Notes: generated by a model not told the origin, from the letters alone. A DNA stretch of 64,000 nt from Gammaproteobacteria bacterium (GCA_024642505.1 JAHEAZ010000156.1:1-64000); one strand, 5' to 3'. Counted from the first letter of the stretch, positions 30,485 through 39,095 are shown. Program-made: numbers and translations.

Positions 30485-31792
30485 ATGACCGCCAAGACCG
30501 CCGAACAGCTGCGCCAGGACTGGACTACCAATCCGCGCTGGAAAGGAATCAAGCGCCCGTATTCGGGCGAGGACGTGGTGCGGCTGCGCGGCAGCCTTCA
30601 GATCGAGCACACGCTGGCGCATACCGGCGCCGACAAACTCTGGCGGCTGGTCACGACCGAGCCCTACGTCAACAGCCTCGGCGCGCTGACCGGCGGCCAG
30701 GCGATGCAGCAGGTCAAGGGCGGCCTCAAGGCGATTTACCTCTCCGGCTGGCAAGTGGCGGCAGACAACAACAGCTACATGTCCATGTATCCCGACCAGT
30801 CGCTGTATCCGGTCGACTCGGTGCCGACCGTGGTCGAACGCATCAACAACACCTTCATCCGTGCCGACGAAATCCAGTGCCAGCGCGGCATCAAGCCGGG
30901 CGACAAGGACTACGTCGACTACTTTGCGCCGATTGTCGCCGACGCGGAGGCAGGATTTGGCGGGGTGCTCAATGCCTTCGAACTGATGAAAGCGATGATC
31001 CGTGCGGGCGCCGGCGGCGTCCATTTCGAGGACCAGCTGGCATCGGTCAAGAAGTGCGGGCACATGGGCGGCAAGGTGCTGGTGCCAAGCCAGGAAGCGG
31101 TGCAGAAACTGATCGCGGCGCGCCTCGCGGCGGACGTCATGGGGGTGCCGAGCATCATCCTGGCGCGGACCGACGCAGAGGCGGCTGACCTGCTGACCAG
31201 CGACGTGGACGAGAACGACAAGCCGTTCCTGACCGGCGAGCGCACCTATGAGGGCTTCTTCAAGACGCGCAAGGGTCTCGACCAGGCGATCTCGCGCGGG
31301 CTGGCCTACGCGCCCTATGCAGACATGGTCTGGTGCGAGACCGGCACACCCGACCTGGCATTCGCGCGCAAGTTTGCCGAGGCGATTCGCGACAAGCACC
31401 CTGGAAAGCTGCTGGCGTACAATTGCTCGCCGTCATTCAACTGGAAGAAGAACCTCGATGACGCCACCATCGCGAAGTTCCAGCGCGAACTCGGGGCGAT
31501 GGGCTATAAGTTCCAGTTCATCACGCTCGCCGGCATTCACTCCATGTGGTTCAGTATGTTCGACCTGGCCCACGGCTACGTTCGCGAGGGCATGACCGCC
31601 TACGTGAACAAGGTACAGGAGCCGGAGTTCGCTGCGCGCGATCGCGGTTACAGCTTCGTGTCGCATCAGCAGGAGGTTGGCACCGGCTACTTCGATGACG
31701 TCACCAACGTCATCCAGGAAGGACATTCCTCGACGACCGCGATGCACGGCTCGACGGAAGAGGCGCAGTTCGACGACGACGGACATCACTGA
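30485..31792 (+). CDS. aceA: Isocitrate lyase
   Basis: A 435-residue lyase cleaving isocitrate to glyoxylate and succinate. The signature with the catalytic cysteine is [33 protein letters not shown] and [14 protein letters not shown] are also diagnostic. The ATG at 30485 follows GGAGCAGAGGAATCC. No aceK (isocitrate dehydrogenase kinase) follows, unlike the E. coli operon; the next gene is a DNA glycosylase four bases downstream. Confidence 0.97.
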   Translation: MTAKTAEQLRQDWTTNPRWKGIKRPYSGEDVVRLRGSLQIEHTLAHTGADKLWRLVTTEPYVNSLGALTGGQAMQQVKGGLKAIYLSGWQVAADNNSYMSMYPDQSLYPVDSVPTVVERINNTFIRADEIQCQRGIKPGDKDYVDYFAPIVADAEAGFGGVLNAFELMKAMIRAGAGGVHFEDQLASVKKCGHMGGKVLVPSQEAVQKLIAARLAADVMGVPSIILARTDAEAADLLTSDVDENDKPFLTGERTYEGFFKTRKGLDQAISRGLAYAPYADMVWCETGTPDLAFARKFAEAIRDKHPGKLLAYNCSPSFNWKKNLDDATIAKFQRELGAMGYKFQFITLAGIHSMWFSMFDLAHGYVREGMTAYVNKVQEPEFAARDRGYSFVSHQQEVGTGYFDDVTNVIQEGHSSTTAMHGSTEEAQFDDDGHH

Positions 31793-31795
31793 ATC

Positions 31796-32440
31796 GTGCC
31801 GACGCGCGGCCGCGCATTCGATCCGGGGTGCGCGCGGTGTCCGCGCCTGAGCGCGTTTCTCGCCGGCGTCCGGACCAAGAACCCCGCCTACCATGCGCGG
31901 CCAGTGCCATCTTTCGGTGAGCCCGGGGCGCGCCTGCTGGTGATCGGGCTGGCACCCGGCATGCACGGCGCCAACCGGACCGGCAGGCCTTTCACCGGTG
32001 ACCATGCAGGAATCCTGCTTTATCGCACTCTCTACGACCTGGGTCTTTCCAGCGCGCCCGAGTCTACTGCCGATGGCGACGGACTGCGGCTGGTTGACTG
32101 CCGGATCACCAACGCAGTGCGCTGCCTGCCGCCAGCCAACAAGCCTACGCCGGCCGAGGTGCGCGAATGCAGCGGCTACCTCGCCTGGGAACTTGATCGG
32201 GTTCCCAAGGGCGGCGCCGTGCTGGCCCTCGGCACGGTCGCCCACGGTGCGGTGTTGCGTGCCTGGAGTTTACCGGCGGCCTCGGCCCGCTTTGCGCACG
32301 CCGCGACGCACCTGCTGCCCGGCGGGAGGCTGCTGGTGGATTCGTATCATTGCAGCCGCTACAACACCCAGACGCGCCGGCTCACCCCGGCAATGTTTGC
32401 CCAGGCCGTGTCGCTGGCCCGAGAATGGAGCCATCGCTAA
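31796..32440 (+). CDS. udgB: Type 5 uracil-DNA glycosylase (UdgB)
   Basis: A 214-residue family 5 uracil-DNA glycosylase, removing uracil and related deaminated bases. The active-site motif is GLAPGMHGANRTGRPFTGD and the late motif SYHCSRYNTQTRRLT; NAVRCLPPANKP lies between. An N-terminal cysteine pair (CARC) and C118/C-terminal cysteine suggest the usual [4Fe-4S] cluster. The start is a GTG four bases after aceA, so it is probably read from the aceBA transcript, an odd coupling of repair to metabolism. Confidence 0.85.
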   Translation: MPTRGRAFDPGCARCPRLSAFLAGVRTKNPAYHARPVPSFGEPGARLLVIGLAPGMHGANRTGRPFTGDHAGILLYRTLYDLGLSSAPESTADGDGLRLVDCRITNAVRCLPPANKPTPAEVRECSGYLAWELDRVPKGGAVLALGTVAHGAVLRAWSLPAASARFAHAATHLLPGGRLLVDSYHCSRYNTQTRRLTPAMFAQAVSLAREWSHR

Positions 32441-32458
32441 CCGGATCCCGGGACCTCG

Positions 32459-34282
32459 TTGACCGACTTCGATTCCAAGGCATATGTCGCCAGCCTGCCG
32501 CCGAGGCCGGGCGTGTATCGCATGCTCGACGCCGACGGCACGGTGATCTACGTCGGCAAGGCAAAAAATCTGCGGTCCCGGGTCGCGAGCTACTTTCGCG
32601 CCGACCAGGTCAGCCCGAAAGTCACGGCGCTGGTGCAGTGCATCGCTGGCATCGAGGTGACGGTCACCAACTCCGAGACCGAGGCGCTGCTACTCGAATT
32701 CAACCTGATCAAGCAGCACCGGCCGCGCTACAACGTCATCCTGCGCGACGACAAGAGCTTTCCCTACCTGCACCTGTCGGCGCATGAGTACCCGCGACTG
32801 TCCTTCTACCGCGGCTCGCGCAAGGTGCCCGGCCGGCTGTTTGGCCCCTACCCCGATTCACGCGCGGTGCGATCGACCCTGCACCAGCTGCACAAGCTCT
32901 TCCGTCTTCGCGGTTGCAAGGACAGCTTTTTCACCAACCGCAGCCGGCCGTGCCTCGAGCACCAGATTGGCCGTTGCAGCGCCCCGTGTGTGGGCCTGGT
33001 CAGCCGCGAGGAGTACGCGCACGACGTCGACGCGACGGTGATGGTGCTCGAAGGCCGCAGCGCCGACCTGTCCTCGCGCCTCACGGCAAGAATGGAACAG
33101 GCGGCGGAGTCGCTGGAGTTCGAGCAAGCGGCGGCGATCCGGGACCAGCTGGCGGCCCTGGCCAAGTTGCAGGCACAGCAGGTGGTGAGTTCTGCCGGCA
33201 GGGCGCAGCCCGACGCGGACGTACTGGCCGTCGCCGTAAGCGGGCCGGAGACCTGCATTTCGCTGATGTTCATTCGCGGCGGACGAAACCTGGGTACGAG
33301 CCACTTTTTCCCGCGTGCTCTGGTCAGTGAACCGGAGGACGTACTGAAGGCCTTCATCGCCCAGCACTACCTGACCAGTGAAGCGCCGCCAGAGATCCTG
33401 ACCTTGCTGGCAGTGCCCGACGCCGAACTGCTGTCGGCCACGCTGACCGAAAGGGCAGGGCGACGGATAGTCATCAGGCATGCTCGCCGGGGCATGAAGG
33501 CGCGCTGGGTCGAGCTGTGCCGGCAGAATGCAGCCAGCGCGCTCGAGATGAAGGTCTCCAGCCGTGCCAGCATCCGCGACCAGCTCGAGGCGCTGCGCTC
33601 GGCGCTGGGACTGGAGCGCACGCCATTGAGGGTGGAGTGCTTCGACGTCAGCCACACCCAGGGAGAATCCATGGTCGCTTCATGCGTGGTCTTCGGTCCG
33701 GATGGGCCAGCCAAGCAGGAGTATCGCCGCTTCAACATCGAAGGCGTCGAGCCTGGTGATGACTATGGAGCGCTACACCAGGCCGTGCTGCGCCGGTTTC
33801 GCCGGGTAAAGGCTGGCGAGAGCCCAATGCCCGACGTGTTGCTGATCGATGGTGGTCCGGGACAGCTGGCGCGGGCTGCCGCCGCGCTGCAGGAGCTGGA
33901 AGCCGCGCCGGCGGCCGTGGTCGGCGTGGCCAAGGGTGCCGACAGGAGGGCGGGGCAGGAACGCCTTTTCTTGTTGGGCCACAAGTCGCCTTCTATACTG
34001 CCACCAGATTCAAGGGCCCTTCACCTGATCCAGCGGATCCGCGACGAGGCGCATCGCTTTGCCATCACCGGTCACCGCCGTACCCGCGCCAAGTCGAGAC
34101 AGTCATCCATACTCGAGGCGGTACCGGGACTGGGTCCCTCGCGCCGCCGCAACCTGCTCAAGCACTTCGGCGGCTTGCAGGGGATACTACGGGCGGGAGT
34201 CGAGGACCTGATGGCGGTTCACGGCATCAGTCGCGTGCTTGCGGAGAACGTGTACGATCATTTGCATCCCGGCTCAAGATGA
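32459..34282 (+). CDS. uvrC: Excinuclease ABC subunit C
   Basis: A 607-residue UvrC making both incisions in nucleotide excision repair. The GIY-YIG nuclease is GVYRMLDADGTVIYVGKAKNL; the UVR motif is in ESLEFEQAAAIRDQL; the RNase-H-like second nuclease includes VECFDVSHTQGE and LLIDGGPGQL; helix-hairpin-helix repeats end the protein (AVPGLGPSRRRNLLKHFGG). The start is a TTG at 32459, giving MTDFDSKAYVASLPPRPGVY. The stop overlaps pgsA as ATGA, a gammaproteobacterial arrangement. Confidence 0.96.
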   Translation: MTDFDSKAYVASLPPRPGVYRMLDADGTVIYVGKAKNLRSRVASYFRADQVSPKVTALVQCIAGIEVTVTNSETEALLLEFNLIKQHRPRYNVILRDDKSFPYLHLSAHEYPRLSFYRGSRKVPGRLFGPYPDSRAVRSTLHQLHKLFRLRGCKDSFFTNRSRPCLEHQIGRCSAPCVGLVSREEYAHDVDATVMVLEGRSADLSSRLTARMEQAAESLEFEQAAAIRDQLAALAKLQAQQVVSSAGRAQPDADVLAVAVSGPETCISLMFIRGGRNLGTSHFFPRALVSEPEDVLKAFIAQHYLTSEAPPEILTLLAVPDAELLSATLTERAGRRIVIRHARRGMKARWVELCRQNAASALEMKVSSRASIRDQLEALRSALGLERTPLRVECFDVSHTQGESMVASCVVFGPDGPAKQEYRRFNIEGVEPGDDYGALHQAVLRRFRRVKAGESPMPDVLLIDGGPGQLARAAAALQELEAAPAAVVGVAKGADRRAGQERLFLLGHKSPSILPPDSRALHLIQRIRDEAHRFAITGHRRTRAKSRQSSILEAVPGLGPSRRRNLLKHFGGLQGILRAGVEDLMAVHGISRVLAENVYDHLHPGSR

Positions 34283-34851
34283 CCCACCCCTACACCATCC
34301 CAAACCTGTTGACGGCGCTGCGGATCGCGCTCATCCCGGCGGTGGTGTTGTTGTTCTACCTGCCATACGACTGGGCCGACATGGCCTGCGGGCTGATGTT
34401 TGGCCTGGCCGGCATCACTGATTCATTCGACGGATACCTGGCGCGGCGGCTCGGGCAGGTCTCGCCGCTGGGAGAATTCCTCGATCCGGTGGCAGACAAA
34501 CTGATGGTCGCCACGGCGCTGGTGCTGATCGTCAGTCGCGACCCCGCCTGGTACGTGACGCTGATGGCAGCGGTGATCATCGGCCGTGAAATCGCCATTT
34601 CCGCGCTGCGGGAATGGATGGCGGAGATCGGCGCCAGGACCAAGGTGGCGGTCTCGGCGCTCGGCAAGTTCAAGACCATCCTGCAGATTGTGGGGCTGTC
34701 CATGTTGTTATTCCGGCAGGACCTTCTGTTCCTGCCCATGTACGACATCGGACTGGCCTTGACCGGCCTTGCCGCGGCGCTGACGCTATGGTCGATGGCG
34801 GCCTATCTGAAGCTGGCCTGGCCGGACCTGAGGGGCAGGAATCGAGCTTGA
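34279..34851 (+). CDS. pgsA: CDP-diacylglycerol-glycerol-3-phosphate 3-phosphatidyltransferase
   Basis: A 190-residue membrane enzyme making phosphatidylglycerol phosphate. The CDP-alcohol phosphotransferase motif DSFDGYLARRLG...GEFLDPVAD is intact and several membrane helices surround it. Phosphatidylglycerol is also the acceptor of MprF, encoded further on. Its stop codon is embedded in the -35 hexamer of the tRNA promoter. Confidence 0.95.
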   Translation: MTHPYTIPNLLTALRIALIPAVVLLFYLPYDWADMACGLMFGLAGITDSFDGYLARRLGQVSPLGEFLDPVADKLMVATALVLIVSRDPAWYVTLMAAVIIGREIAISALREWMAEIGARTKVAVSALGKFKTILQIVGLSMLLFRQDLLFLPMYDIGLALTGLAAALTLWSMAAYLKLAWPDLRGRNRA

Positions 34852-34875
34852 CAGCGGTTGGCCCGTCCTTAAAAT
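34848..34875 (+). promoter_or_regulatory. Consensus sigma-70 promoter for tRNA-Gly
   Basis: TTGACA (34848-34853) and TAAAAT (34870-34875) are 16 bases apart, followed by a GC-rich discriminator and the tRNA 24 bases later. The -35 box contains the pgsA stop codon. GC-rich discriminators are typical of growth-rate-controlled stable RNA promoters. Confidence 0.75.
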
Positions 34876-34899
34876 CCTCGGGCTGACCCTTGGTCCAGT

Positions 34900-34975
34900 G
34901 CGGGAATAGCTCAGTTGGTAGAGCGCAACCTTGCCAAGGTTGAGGTCGCGAGTTCGAGCCTCGTTTCCCGCTCCA
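34900..34975 (+). tRNA. glyV: tRNA-Gly (GCC)
   Basis: Seventy-six bases including encoded CCA. GCGGGAA pairs with TTCCCGC, the T-arm is GAGTTCGAGCCTC, and the anticodon loop CTTGCCAAG shows GCC (34933-34935). It is nearly identical to E. coli glycine tRNA with this anticodon. Confidence 0.98.
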
Positions 34976-34987
34976 GTTACCCGCGAG

Positions 34988-35013
34988 CCCCGGGACGCCT
35001 TCCCGGGGTTTCT
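34988..35013 (+). terminator. Hairpin between tRNA-Gly and tRNA-Cys
   Basis: CCCCGGGA and TCCCGGGG form a perfect 8-base-pair stem with a 5-base loop, followed by TTTCT. The short T tract makes it a weak terminator or a processing hairpin between the two tRNAs. Confidence 0.5.
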
Positions 35014-35031
35014 GCTATAAGAAAGCTCTCT

Positions 35032-35105
35032 GGCTAGGTGGCAGAGTGGTCATGCAGCGGCCTGCAAAGCCGTGTACGCCGGTTCGATTCCGACCCTAGC
35101 CTCCA
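35032..35105 (+). tRNA. cysT: tRNA-Cys (GCA)
   Basis: Seventy-four bases including encoded CCA. GGCTAGG pairs with CCTAGCC, the anticodon loop CCTGCAAAG shows GCA (35064-35066), and the T-arm contains GGTTCGATTCC. Probably transcribed with tRNA-Gly; a weak TATAAG just upstream could be its own -10. Confidence 0.96.
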
Positions 35106-35121
35106 CCTCCACGCGCCCTGT

Positions 35122-35655
35122 TCAGTCCGGCATTGGCGTCATTTGCCCGACGAGGGCATCCTCGAATCCGAAGTTGCGAAGATCCCGCACACGTTGCGGG
35201 TACAGGATCCCGTCCAGGTGGTCCACTTCGTGCTGGACTACGCGCGCGTGAAATCCCTCGACCGTCCGGTCAATCCAGTTGCCGCGTGCGTCCCGTCCCT
35301 GGTAGCGAAGCTGGCGGTAGCGCGGCACCAGTCCGCGCAGTCCAGGCACTGACAGGCAACCCTCCCAACCGTCGTCCATTTCATCGCCGGCAGGGGTCAG
35401 CACCGGGTTGACCAGCACCGTGTACGGAATTGCCTCGACGTGGGGATAACGCGGGTTGGCGTTGACCTCGAAAATGACCACCCGCAGTCCGACGCCGATC
35501 TGGGGCGCCGCGAGGCCGGCGCCGTCGAGCGAGCGCATGGTGTCGTCCATGTCGAGGACGAGCCGGTGCAGCTCGACGGTGTCGAAGCGCGTCACCGGAG
35601 CAGCGACCTCCCGCAAGACCGGGTGACCCATTTTAAGTACGTCGCGGATGGCCAT
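35122..35655 (-). CDS. def: Peptide deformylase
   Basis: A 177-residue iron/zinc enzyme that removes the formyl group from new proteins. All three motifs are present: [19 protein letters not shown] and the metal-binding HEVDH. The start is ATG 35655 ([14 protein letters not shown]), standard for the family; the track frame extends far upstream across the cytochrome gene and was trimmed. It stands away from fmt, so it may be a second deformylase or the only one; this cannot be told here. Confidence 0.95.
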   Translation of the reverse strand: MAIRDVLKMGHPVLREVAAPVTRFDTVELHRLVLDMDDTMRSLDGAGLAAPQIGVGLRVVIFEVNANPRYPHVEAIPYTVLVNPVLTPAGDEMDDGWEGCLSVPGLRGLVPRYRQLRYQGRDARGNWIDRTVEGFHARVVQHEVDHLDGILYPQRVRDLRNFGFEDALVGQMTPMPD

Positions 35656-35808
35656 GACGGCAGTGTAGAGGGGTCGGCTGGTTACGGAAATCCCCGCCGC
35701 AGCCGATGAAAATCCGGACGCGGATGACCACGGCGCGGGGCTAGAGTTTCGTGAGGTCGTGGCGTGCGACTTGATAGGGATTGTTTGGATCTGCTGGAGG
35801 GAAACCGC

Positions 35809-36078
35809 ATGAAAACCTTGAAGCTCCTGGCGGCGACTGCCGCTGCAACCATGCTTGTACTTGGCACAGCCCAGGCGGGCGATGCTGCCGCGGGCAAGAC
35901 CAAGGCTGAAGCCTGTGCCGACTGTCATGACCCGGCCGACTTCGCTGGCGAGGATACTGCGGCACTCACCCAGATGATCAAGGACGTCGTGGGCGGTAAG
36001 ACCAAGCACAAGGCAAAGATCACGGTATCGGACGCTGATGCGGCCGACATTGCCGCGTTCTGGGCGGCGGGCGGCTGA
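35809..36078 (+). CDS. Small periplasmic monohaem cytochrome c
   Basis: An 89-residue precursor with a signal peptide ([24 protein letters not shown]) and one haem site, CADCH. The C-terminal [15 protein letters not shown] resembles the last helix of class I cytochromes c. The place where the distal methionine normally stands holds [10 protein letters not shown] instead; the only mature methionine is in LTQMIKD, before that loop. The ATG at 35809 has GGAGGGAAA upstream, so the track's earlier start was dropped. The neighbouring ccm operon would mature it. The electron-transfer partner is unknown. Confidence 0.85.
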   Translation: MKTLKLLAATAAATMLVLGTAQAGDAAAGKTKAEACADCHDPADFAGEDTAALTQMIKDVVGGKTKHKAKITVSDADAADIAAFWAAGG

Positions 36079-36100
36079 TACACCCGAGTGTGAGCTTGAT

Positions 36101-36125
36101 GACGGCCGGCTCCGAGCCGGCCGTC
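36101..36125. terminator. Perfect 12-bp palindrome after the cytochrome gene
   Basis: GACGGCCGGCTC, one base, then GAGCCGGCCGTC. It lies 22 bases after the cytochrome stop and ends its transcript in all likelihood, though only GTAATAT follows, not a T run. Confidence 0.5.
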
Positions 36126-36159
36126 GTAATATCGTGCCCAGGCCAAATTCCGCGACATG

Positions 36160-36220
36160 CAATGTAATTTCAAGAATAAATTTATAAGATTCTGTTATAT
36201 AAGATTTTATATATCACATC
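36160..36220. other. AT-rich pocket with a direct repeat
   Basis: About 60 bases of strongly AT-rich sequence in GC-rich surroundings. TATAAGATT occurs twice, at 36183 and 36198, 15 bases apart. It lies between the cytochrome gene and a broken oxidoreductase gene. It could be an old promoter or UP-element region or a scar; no gene is seen. Confidence 0.4.
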
Positions 36221-36290
36221 AGGGCACGTCGGTGCGGCTTGAGCAATCGTAACCAACCTGGCTGCTTGCAGCGGCCAGCGACCTTTGACG

Positions 36291-36638
36291 TCAGAGCTCT
36301 CGTCGCACCATTTGCGCTGCGATTAAATCGGCCTGGTGAATTGCCAGCGCGGCAATCGTCAAGGTCGAATTCACGGTGGCGCTGCTGGTGAACTGGCTGC
36401 CGTCCGAAACGAACAAGTTGTCGATGTCATCGGACTGGCCGCGGCTGTTACAGAGGCTAGCGCGTGGATGCGCATTCTGCCGGCAGGTGCCCATGTTGTG
36501 GGTTACCGGGAATGCACCGCGCGTGTAGACCCGTTGTTGTCCAGGGGCCCCGTTGACTGAGACGAATGGCAGTAACGTTGCACCGCCACCAATCTTCAAG
36601 ATCTCTCGACGAGACAGCTTGTCCAGTCGCTGTGGCAT
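36291..36638 (-). pseudogene. Collapsed GMC oxidoreductase remnant
   Basis: The 115-codon frame joins two distant parts of a flavoprotein dehydrogenase. Residues 1-35 are a Tat-type start (KLSRREILKIGGGATLLPF). From about residue 45 the sequence is the C-terminal end of a GMC oxidoreductase: THNMGTCRQNAHP, RGQSDDIDNLFVSDGSQF and NSTLTIAALAIHQAD, which include the catalytic histidine region and the final FAD contact. The FAD-binding N-terminal domain and most of the core, several hundred residues, are absent. The ATG has a good ribosome site (GGGGGAG). An in-frame internal deletion is the simplest reading; fusion of a neighbouring gluconate-dehydrogenase small-subunit start to the large-subunit tail is another. 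Confidence 0.75.
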
Positions 36639-36781
36639 GACCTGCTCCCCCGGCAGTGATTATTGTTCTCAGAGCACCGCAACGCAGAGATGCGGATAGG
36701 GCGGCCCCGCGGGCCCTGGCGAGGCGGCAGAACCGATCTGGAATCGGCATACTTCGGGCCGTCCGATCGACTTTGCGGCCT

Positions 36782-36868
36782 GCCCCGGTGGCGGAACTGG
36801 TAGACGCTGCGGACTTAAAATCCGCTGGGAGCAATCCCATACAGGTTCGACTCCTGTCCGGGGCACCA
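36782..36868 (+). tRNA. leuZ: tRNA-Leu (UAA)
   Basis: Eighty-seven bases with encoded CCA and a long variable arm (GGGAGCAATCCC), as in class II tRNAs. GCCCCGG pairs with CCGGGGC; the anticodon loop CTTAAAA gives TAA at 36816-36818. The T-arm is CAGGTTCGACTCCTG. Confidence 0.97.
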
Positions 36869-36873
36869 TCTTC

Positions 36874-36909
36874 CTGACGCCATTCGGCGACAGTGATCGG
36901 GGGCGTCAG
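36874..36909. repeat. Inverted repeat after tRNA-Leu
   Basis: CTGACGCC and GGCGTCAG face each other across 20 bases directly after the tRNA. No T run follows; it may stop the tRNA transcript or be incidental. Confidence 0.3.
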
Positions 36910-36982
36910 CTGGCCGTGCGGGTCAACATGATTGATGCAGCGCAACGACGGAAATCCACGACCCGGCTGTAGGTCCGTACAT

Positions 36983-37012
36983 ACGAACCTGAGTTCGTTG
37001 GTCTGATATAGT
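36983..37012 (+). promoter_or_regulatory. Dyad and -10 element before ccmA
   Basis: ACGAAC-CTGA-GTTCGT is a perfect 6-bp dyad, followed eight bases later by TATAGT (37007-37012). This would place the transcript start near 37019, almost at the annotated TTG, and makes the later TTG 37045 attractive as the true start. Confidence 0.4.
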
Positions 37013-37020
37013 CGCGCCGG

Positions 37021-37677
37021 TTGAAACCAAGGGGTCTGGGGGATTTGGCAGCCTTTCATCCACAAGGATTGTCGGGCCGAGGTATCCACGTCTGGCGTGG
37101 CGACCGGCACGTGCTTCGTGACGTCAGCATCGACGTGCTGGCGGGCGAGGTCGTGCACGTCGCAGGTCCGAATGGCACGGGCAAGACGACCTTGCTCCGG
37201 GTGTTGGCCGGATTGCTCCCGGCCGAGGAGGGCGAGGTGGGCTGGCAGGGGCGCCCGATCCGTGTCGAACGGGATGAATATAACGCCCAGATGGCCTACC
37301 TCGGCCACGAAAACGCCTTGAAAGGCGACCTGACGTCATTCGAGAACCTGCATTACAGCATCGGCGTGCGCCGCTACCTGGGTGCGGCCGAAATCGACAG
37401 TACGCTCGATCACCTCGGCATCCTCCGTTGCCGGGACCTGCCGGCGCGGGTGTTGTCGGCCGGTCAACGGCGCAGGCTGGCCATGTCGCGGATCATGCTG
37501 CTGGGCGCGAGCCTGTGGGTGCTGGACGAGCCGTTCACCAACCTCGATGTCGCCGGGGTGGCGCTTTTTTCGGGGCTCATCGGCGACCATGTGGCCGCTG
37601 GCGGGATGGCGGTGCTGGCCGCCCACCAGGGCCTGGACGTTCCCGGCACCCTCCCCAGGCTCGTGGAGCTCAACTGA
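37021..37677 (+). CDS. ccmA: Haem exporter ATP-binding protein CcmA
   Basis: A 218-residue ABC ATPase of the CcmABCD complex, which releases holo-CcmE in cytochrome c assembly. Walker A is GPNGTGKTT, the ABC signature is VLSAGQRRRLAMSR, and Walker B is LWVLDEPFTNLD. The start is uncertain: TTG 37021 is nearly at the predicted transcript start, while TTG 37045, after GGGGGAT, is closer to the usual family start. It begins a nine-gene operon and overlaps ccmB by one base (TGATG). Confidence 0.93.
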   Translation: MKPRGLGDLAAFHPQGLSGRGIHVWRGDRHVLRDVSIDVLAGEVVHVAGPNGTGKTTLLRVLAGLLPAEEGEVGWQGRPIRVERDEYNAQMAYLGHENALKGDLTSFENLHYSIGVRRYLGAAEIDSTLDHLGILRCRDLPARVLSAGQRRRLAMSRIMLLGASLWVLDEPFTNLDVAGVALFSGLIGDHVAAGGMAVLAAHQGLDVPGTLPRLVELN

Positions 37678-38360
37678 TGCAGCCGACCGGACTGCTGCGC
37701 GCTGGGGCCCTGCTGTATTCGCGCGACCTGAAACTCGCCTTCCGCCGTTGGGAACAGGTGACGCAGCCAGTTGTCTTCTTCCTGATGGTCACGACCCTGT
37801 TCCCGTTGGCGCTCAGTCCGGACACCGCGCAGCTGCGGCAGGTGGCGGCCGGCATCGTCTGGGTGGCCGCGCTGTTGTCGGCGCTGCTGGCACTGGAATT
37901 CATGTTTCGCTCGGACTACGAGGACGGCACCCTCGAGCAGCTGGTGCTGTCAGGACAACCTTTGTGGTGGCTGGCGCTGGTCAAGGCACTGGCGCACTGG
38001 ACGGTAAGCGGACTGCCGCTGGTGGTGGCCTCGCCACTGGTGGCCGCCTCGCTGGCGGTGCCGACGGAAGCCCAGGCGACGGTGGTTGTCTCGCTCATCC
38101 TGGGAACCGGCATCCTGAGCTTCCTGGGCGCTGTGGGCGCGGGCCTGACCCTGGGTGTGCGGCGCGGCAGCGTGCTGCTGTCGTTGCTGGTGCTGCCGCT
38201 GACCATGCCGGCGCTTATTTTCGGGGCGCGGGCCGTGGACCTGTCGATCATGGGCGACAGTTCGCGCGGGCCGCTGCTGCTGCTGACCGCGATGTTCATA
38301 CTGAGCCTGACCCTGGGGCCGTTTGCCACCTCGGCCGCCCTCAAGGTCAGCATGGAGTAG
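37677..38360 (+). CDS. ccmB: Haem exporter permease CcmB
   Basis: A 227-residue membrane protein with about six hydrophobic helices, starting at the ATG that shares a base with the ccmA stop. FRSDYEDGTLEQL and the LPLTMPALIFGA helix are CcmB marks. The track frame starting at 37428 was trimmed because its first part is antisense-free overlap with ccmA. It forms the channel of the CcmABC transporter. Confidence 0.93.
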   Translation: MQPTGLLRAGALLYSRDLKLAFRRWEQVTQPVVFFLMVTTLFPLALSPDTAQLRQVAAGIVWVAALLSALLALEFMFRSDYEDGTLEQLVLSGQPLWWLALVKALAHWTVSGLPLVVASPLVAASLAVPTEAQATVVVSLILGTGILSFLGAVGAGLTLGVRRGSVLLSLLVLPLTMPALIFGARAVDLSIMGDSSRGPLLLLTAMFILSLTLGPFATSAALKVSME

Positions 38361-38366
38361 GGATAG

Positions 38367-39095
38367 ATGTGGACCTGGTTTCATAAGCTGGCCTCGCCGC
38401 CGCACTTTTACCGGATTGCGGGGCTGACCATTCCGTGGTTCTCGTGGCCGGCGCTGATCCTGATCCTGGTAGGCCTGTATGGCGGCCTGGTGCTGGCGCC
38501 GATGGACTACCAGCAGGGCGAAGGATTCAGGATCTTCTACGTACACGTGCCCAGCGCGATCATGTCGATGTTCATCTATTCGACCATGGCCATTGCAGCC
38601 GGCATCGGCCTCATCTGGCGGATGAAACTGGCGCATGCGGTCGCTGCGGCCTCGGCCCCGATCGGCGCCTGGTTCACGTTCTGTGCACTGGCGACCGGAT
38701 CGTTGTGGGGCAAGCCGATGTGGGGCACGTGGTGGGTGTGGGACGCCAGGCTCACGTCCGAGCTGATCCTCCTGTTCCTCTACCTTGGTTTCATCGCGCT
38801 GCGGTCGTCCATCGAGGATCCGCAGCGCGCCGATCGATCCGCCGCCGTGCTGGCACTCGTTGGCGTGATCAACTTGCCCGTGATTCATTACTCGGTCGTG
38901 TGGTGGAACAGCCTTCACCAGGGCTCGACCATGTTCAACCCGGGTGCGATGTCCATCCAGATGAAATGGCCCGCGCTCGCCATGCTGTTCGGTTTCATGT
39001 TGTATTACGGCGCTGTGCTGTTCGTCCGGCTGCGGGCAGAGGTCATCCGCCGCGAACGCAACGCCGCCTGGCTCAGGGAGGAGCTCGCTCGATGA
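38367..39095 (+). CDS. ccmC: Haem-handling protein CcmC
   Basis: A 242-residue membrane protein that loads haem onto CcmE. The tryptophan-rich WWD domain is GTWWVWDARLTSELIL, flanked by haem-ligand histidines such as the one in IHYSVVWWNSLHQG. Six membrane helices are visible. Its stop overlaps the ccmD ATG. Confidence 0.95.
   Translation: MWTWFHKLASPPHFYRIAGLTIPWFSWPALILILVGLYGGLVLAPMDYQQGEGFRIFYVHVPSAIMSMFIYSTMAIAAGIGLIWRMKLAHAVAAASAPIGAWFTFCALATGSLWGKPMWGTWWVWDARLTSELILLFLYLGFIALRSSIEDPQRADRSAAVLALVGVINLPVIHYSVVWWNSLHQGSTMFNPGAMSIQMKWPALAMLFGFMLYYGAVLFVRLRAEVIRRERNAAWLREELAR

Noticed and set aside
28052-31399. 1115-codon minus-strand ORF
   Set aside because: Only its C-terminal part (from 28729 down) is rluE; the rest is antisense to aceB and aceA, whose motifs are unmistakable.
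36782-36868. tRNA-Leu as an integration site
   Set aside because: No integrase gene nearby and no second copy of the tRNA 3' end was noticed downstream.
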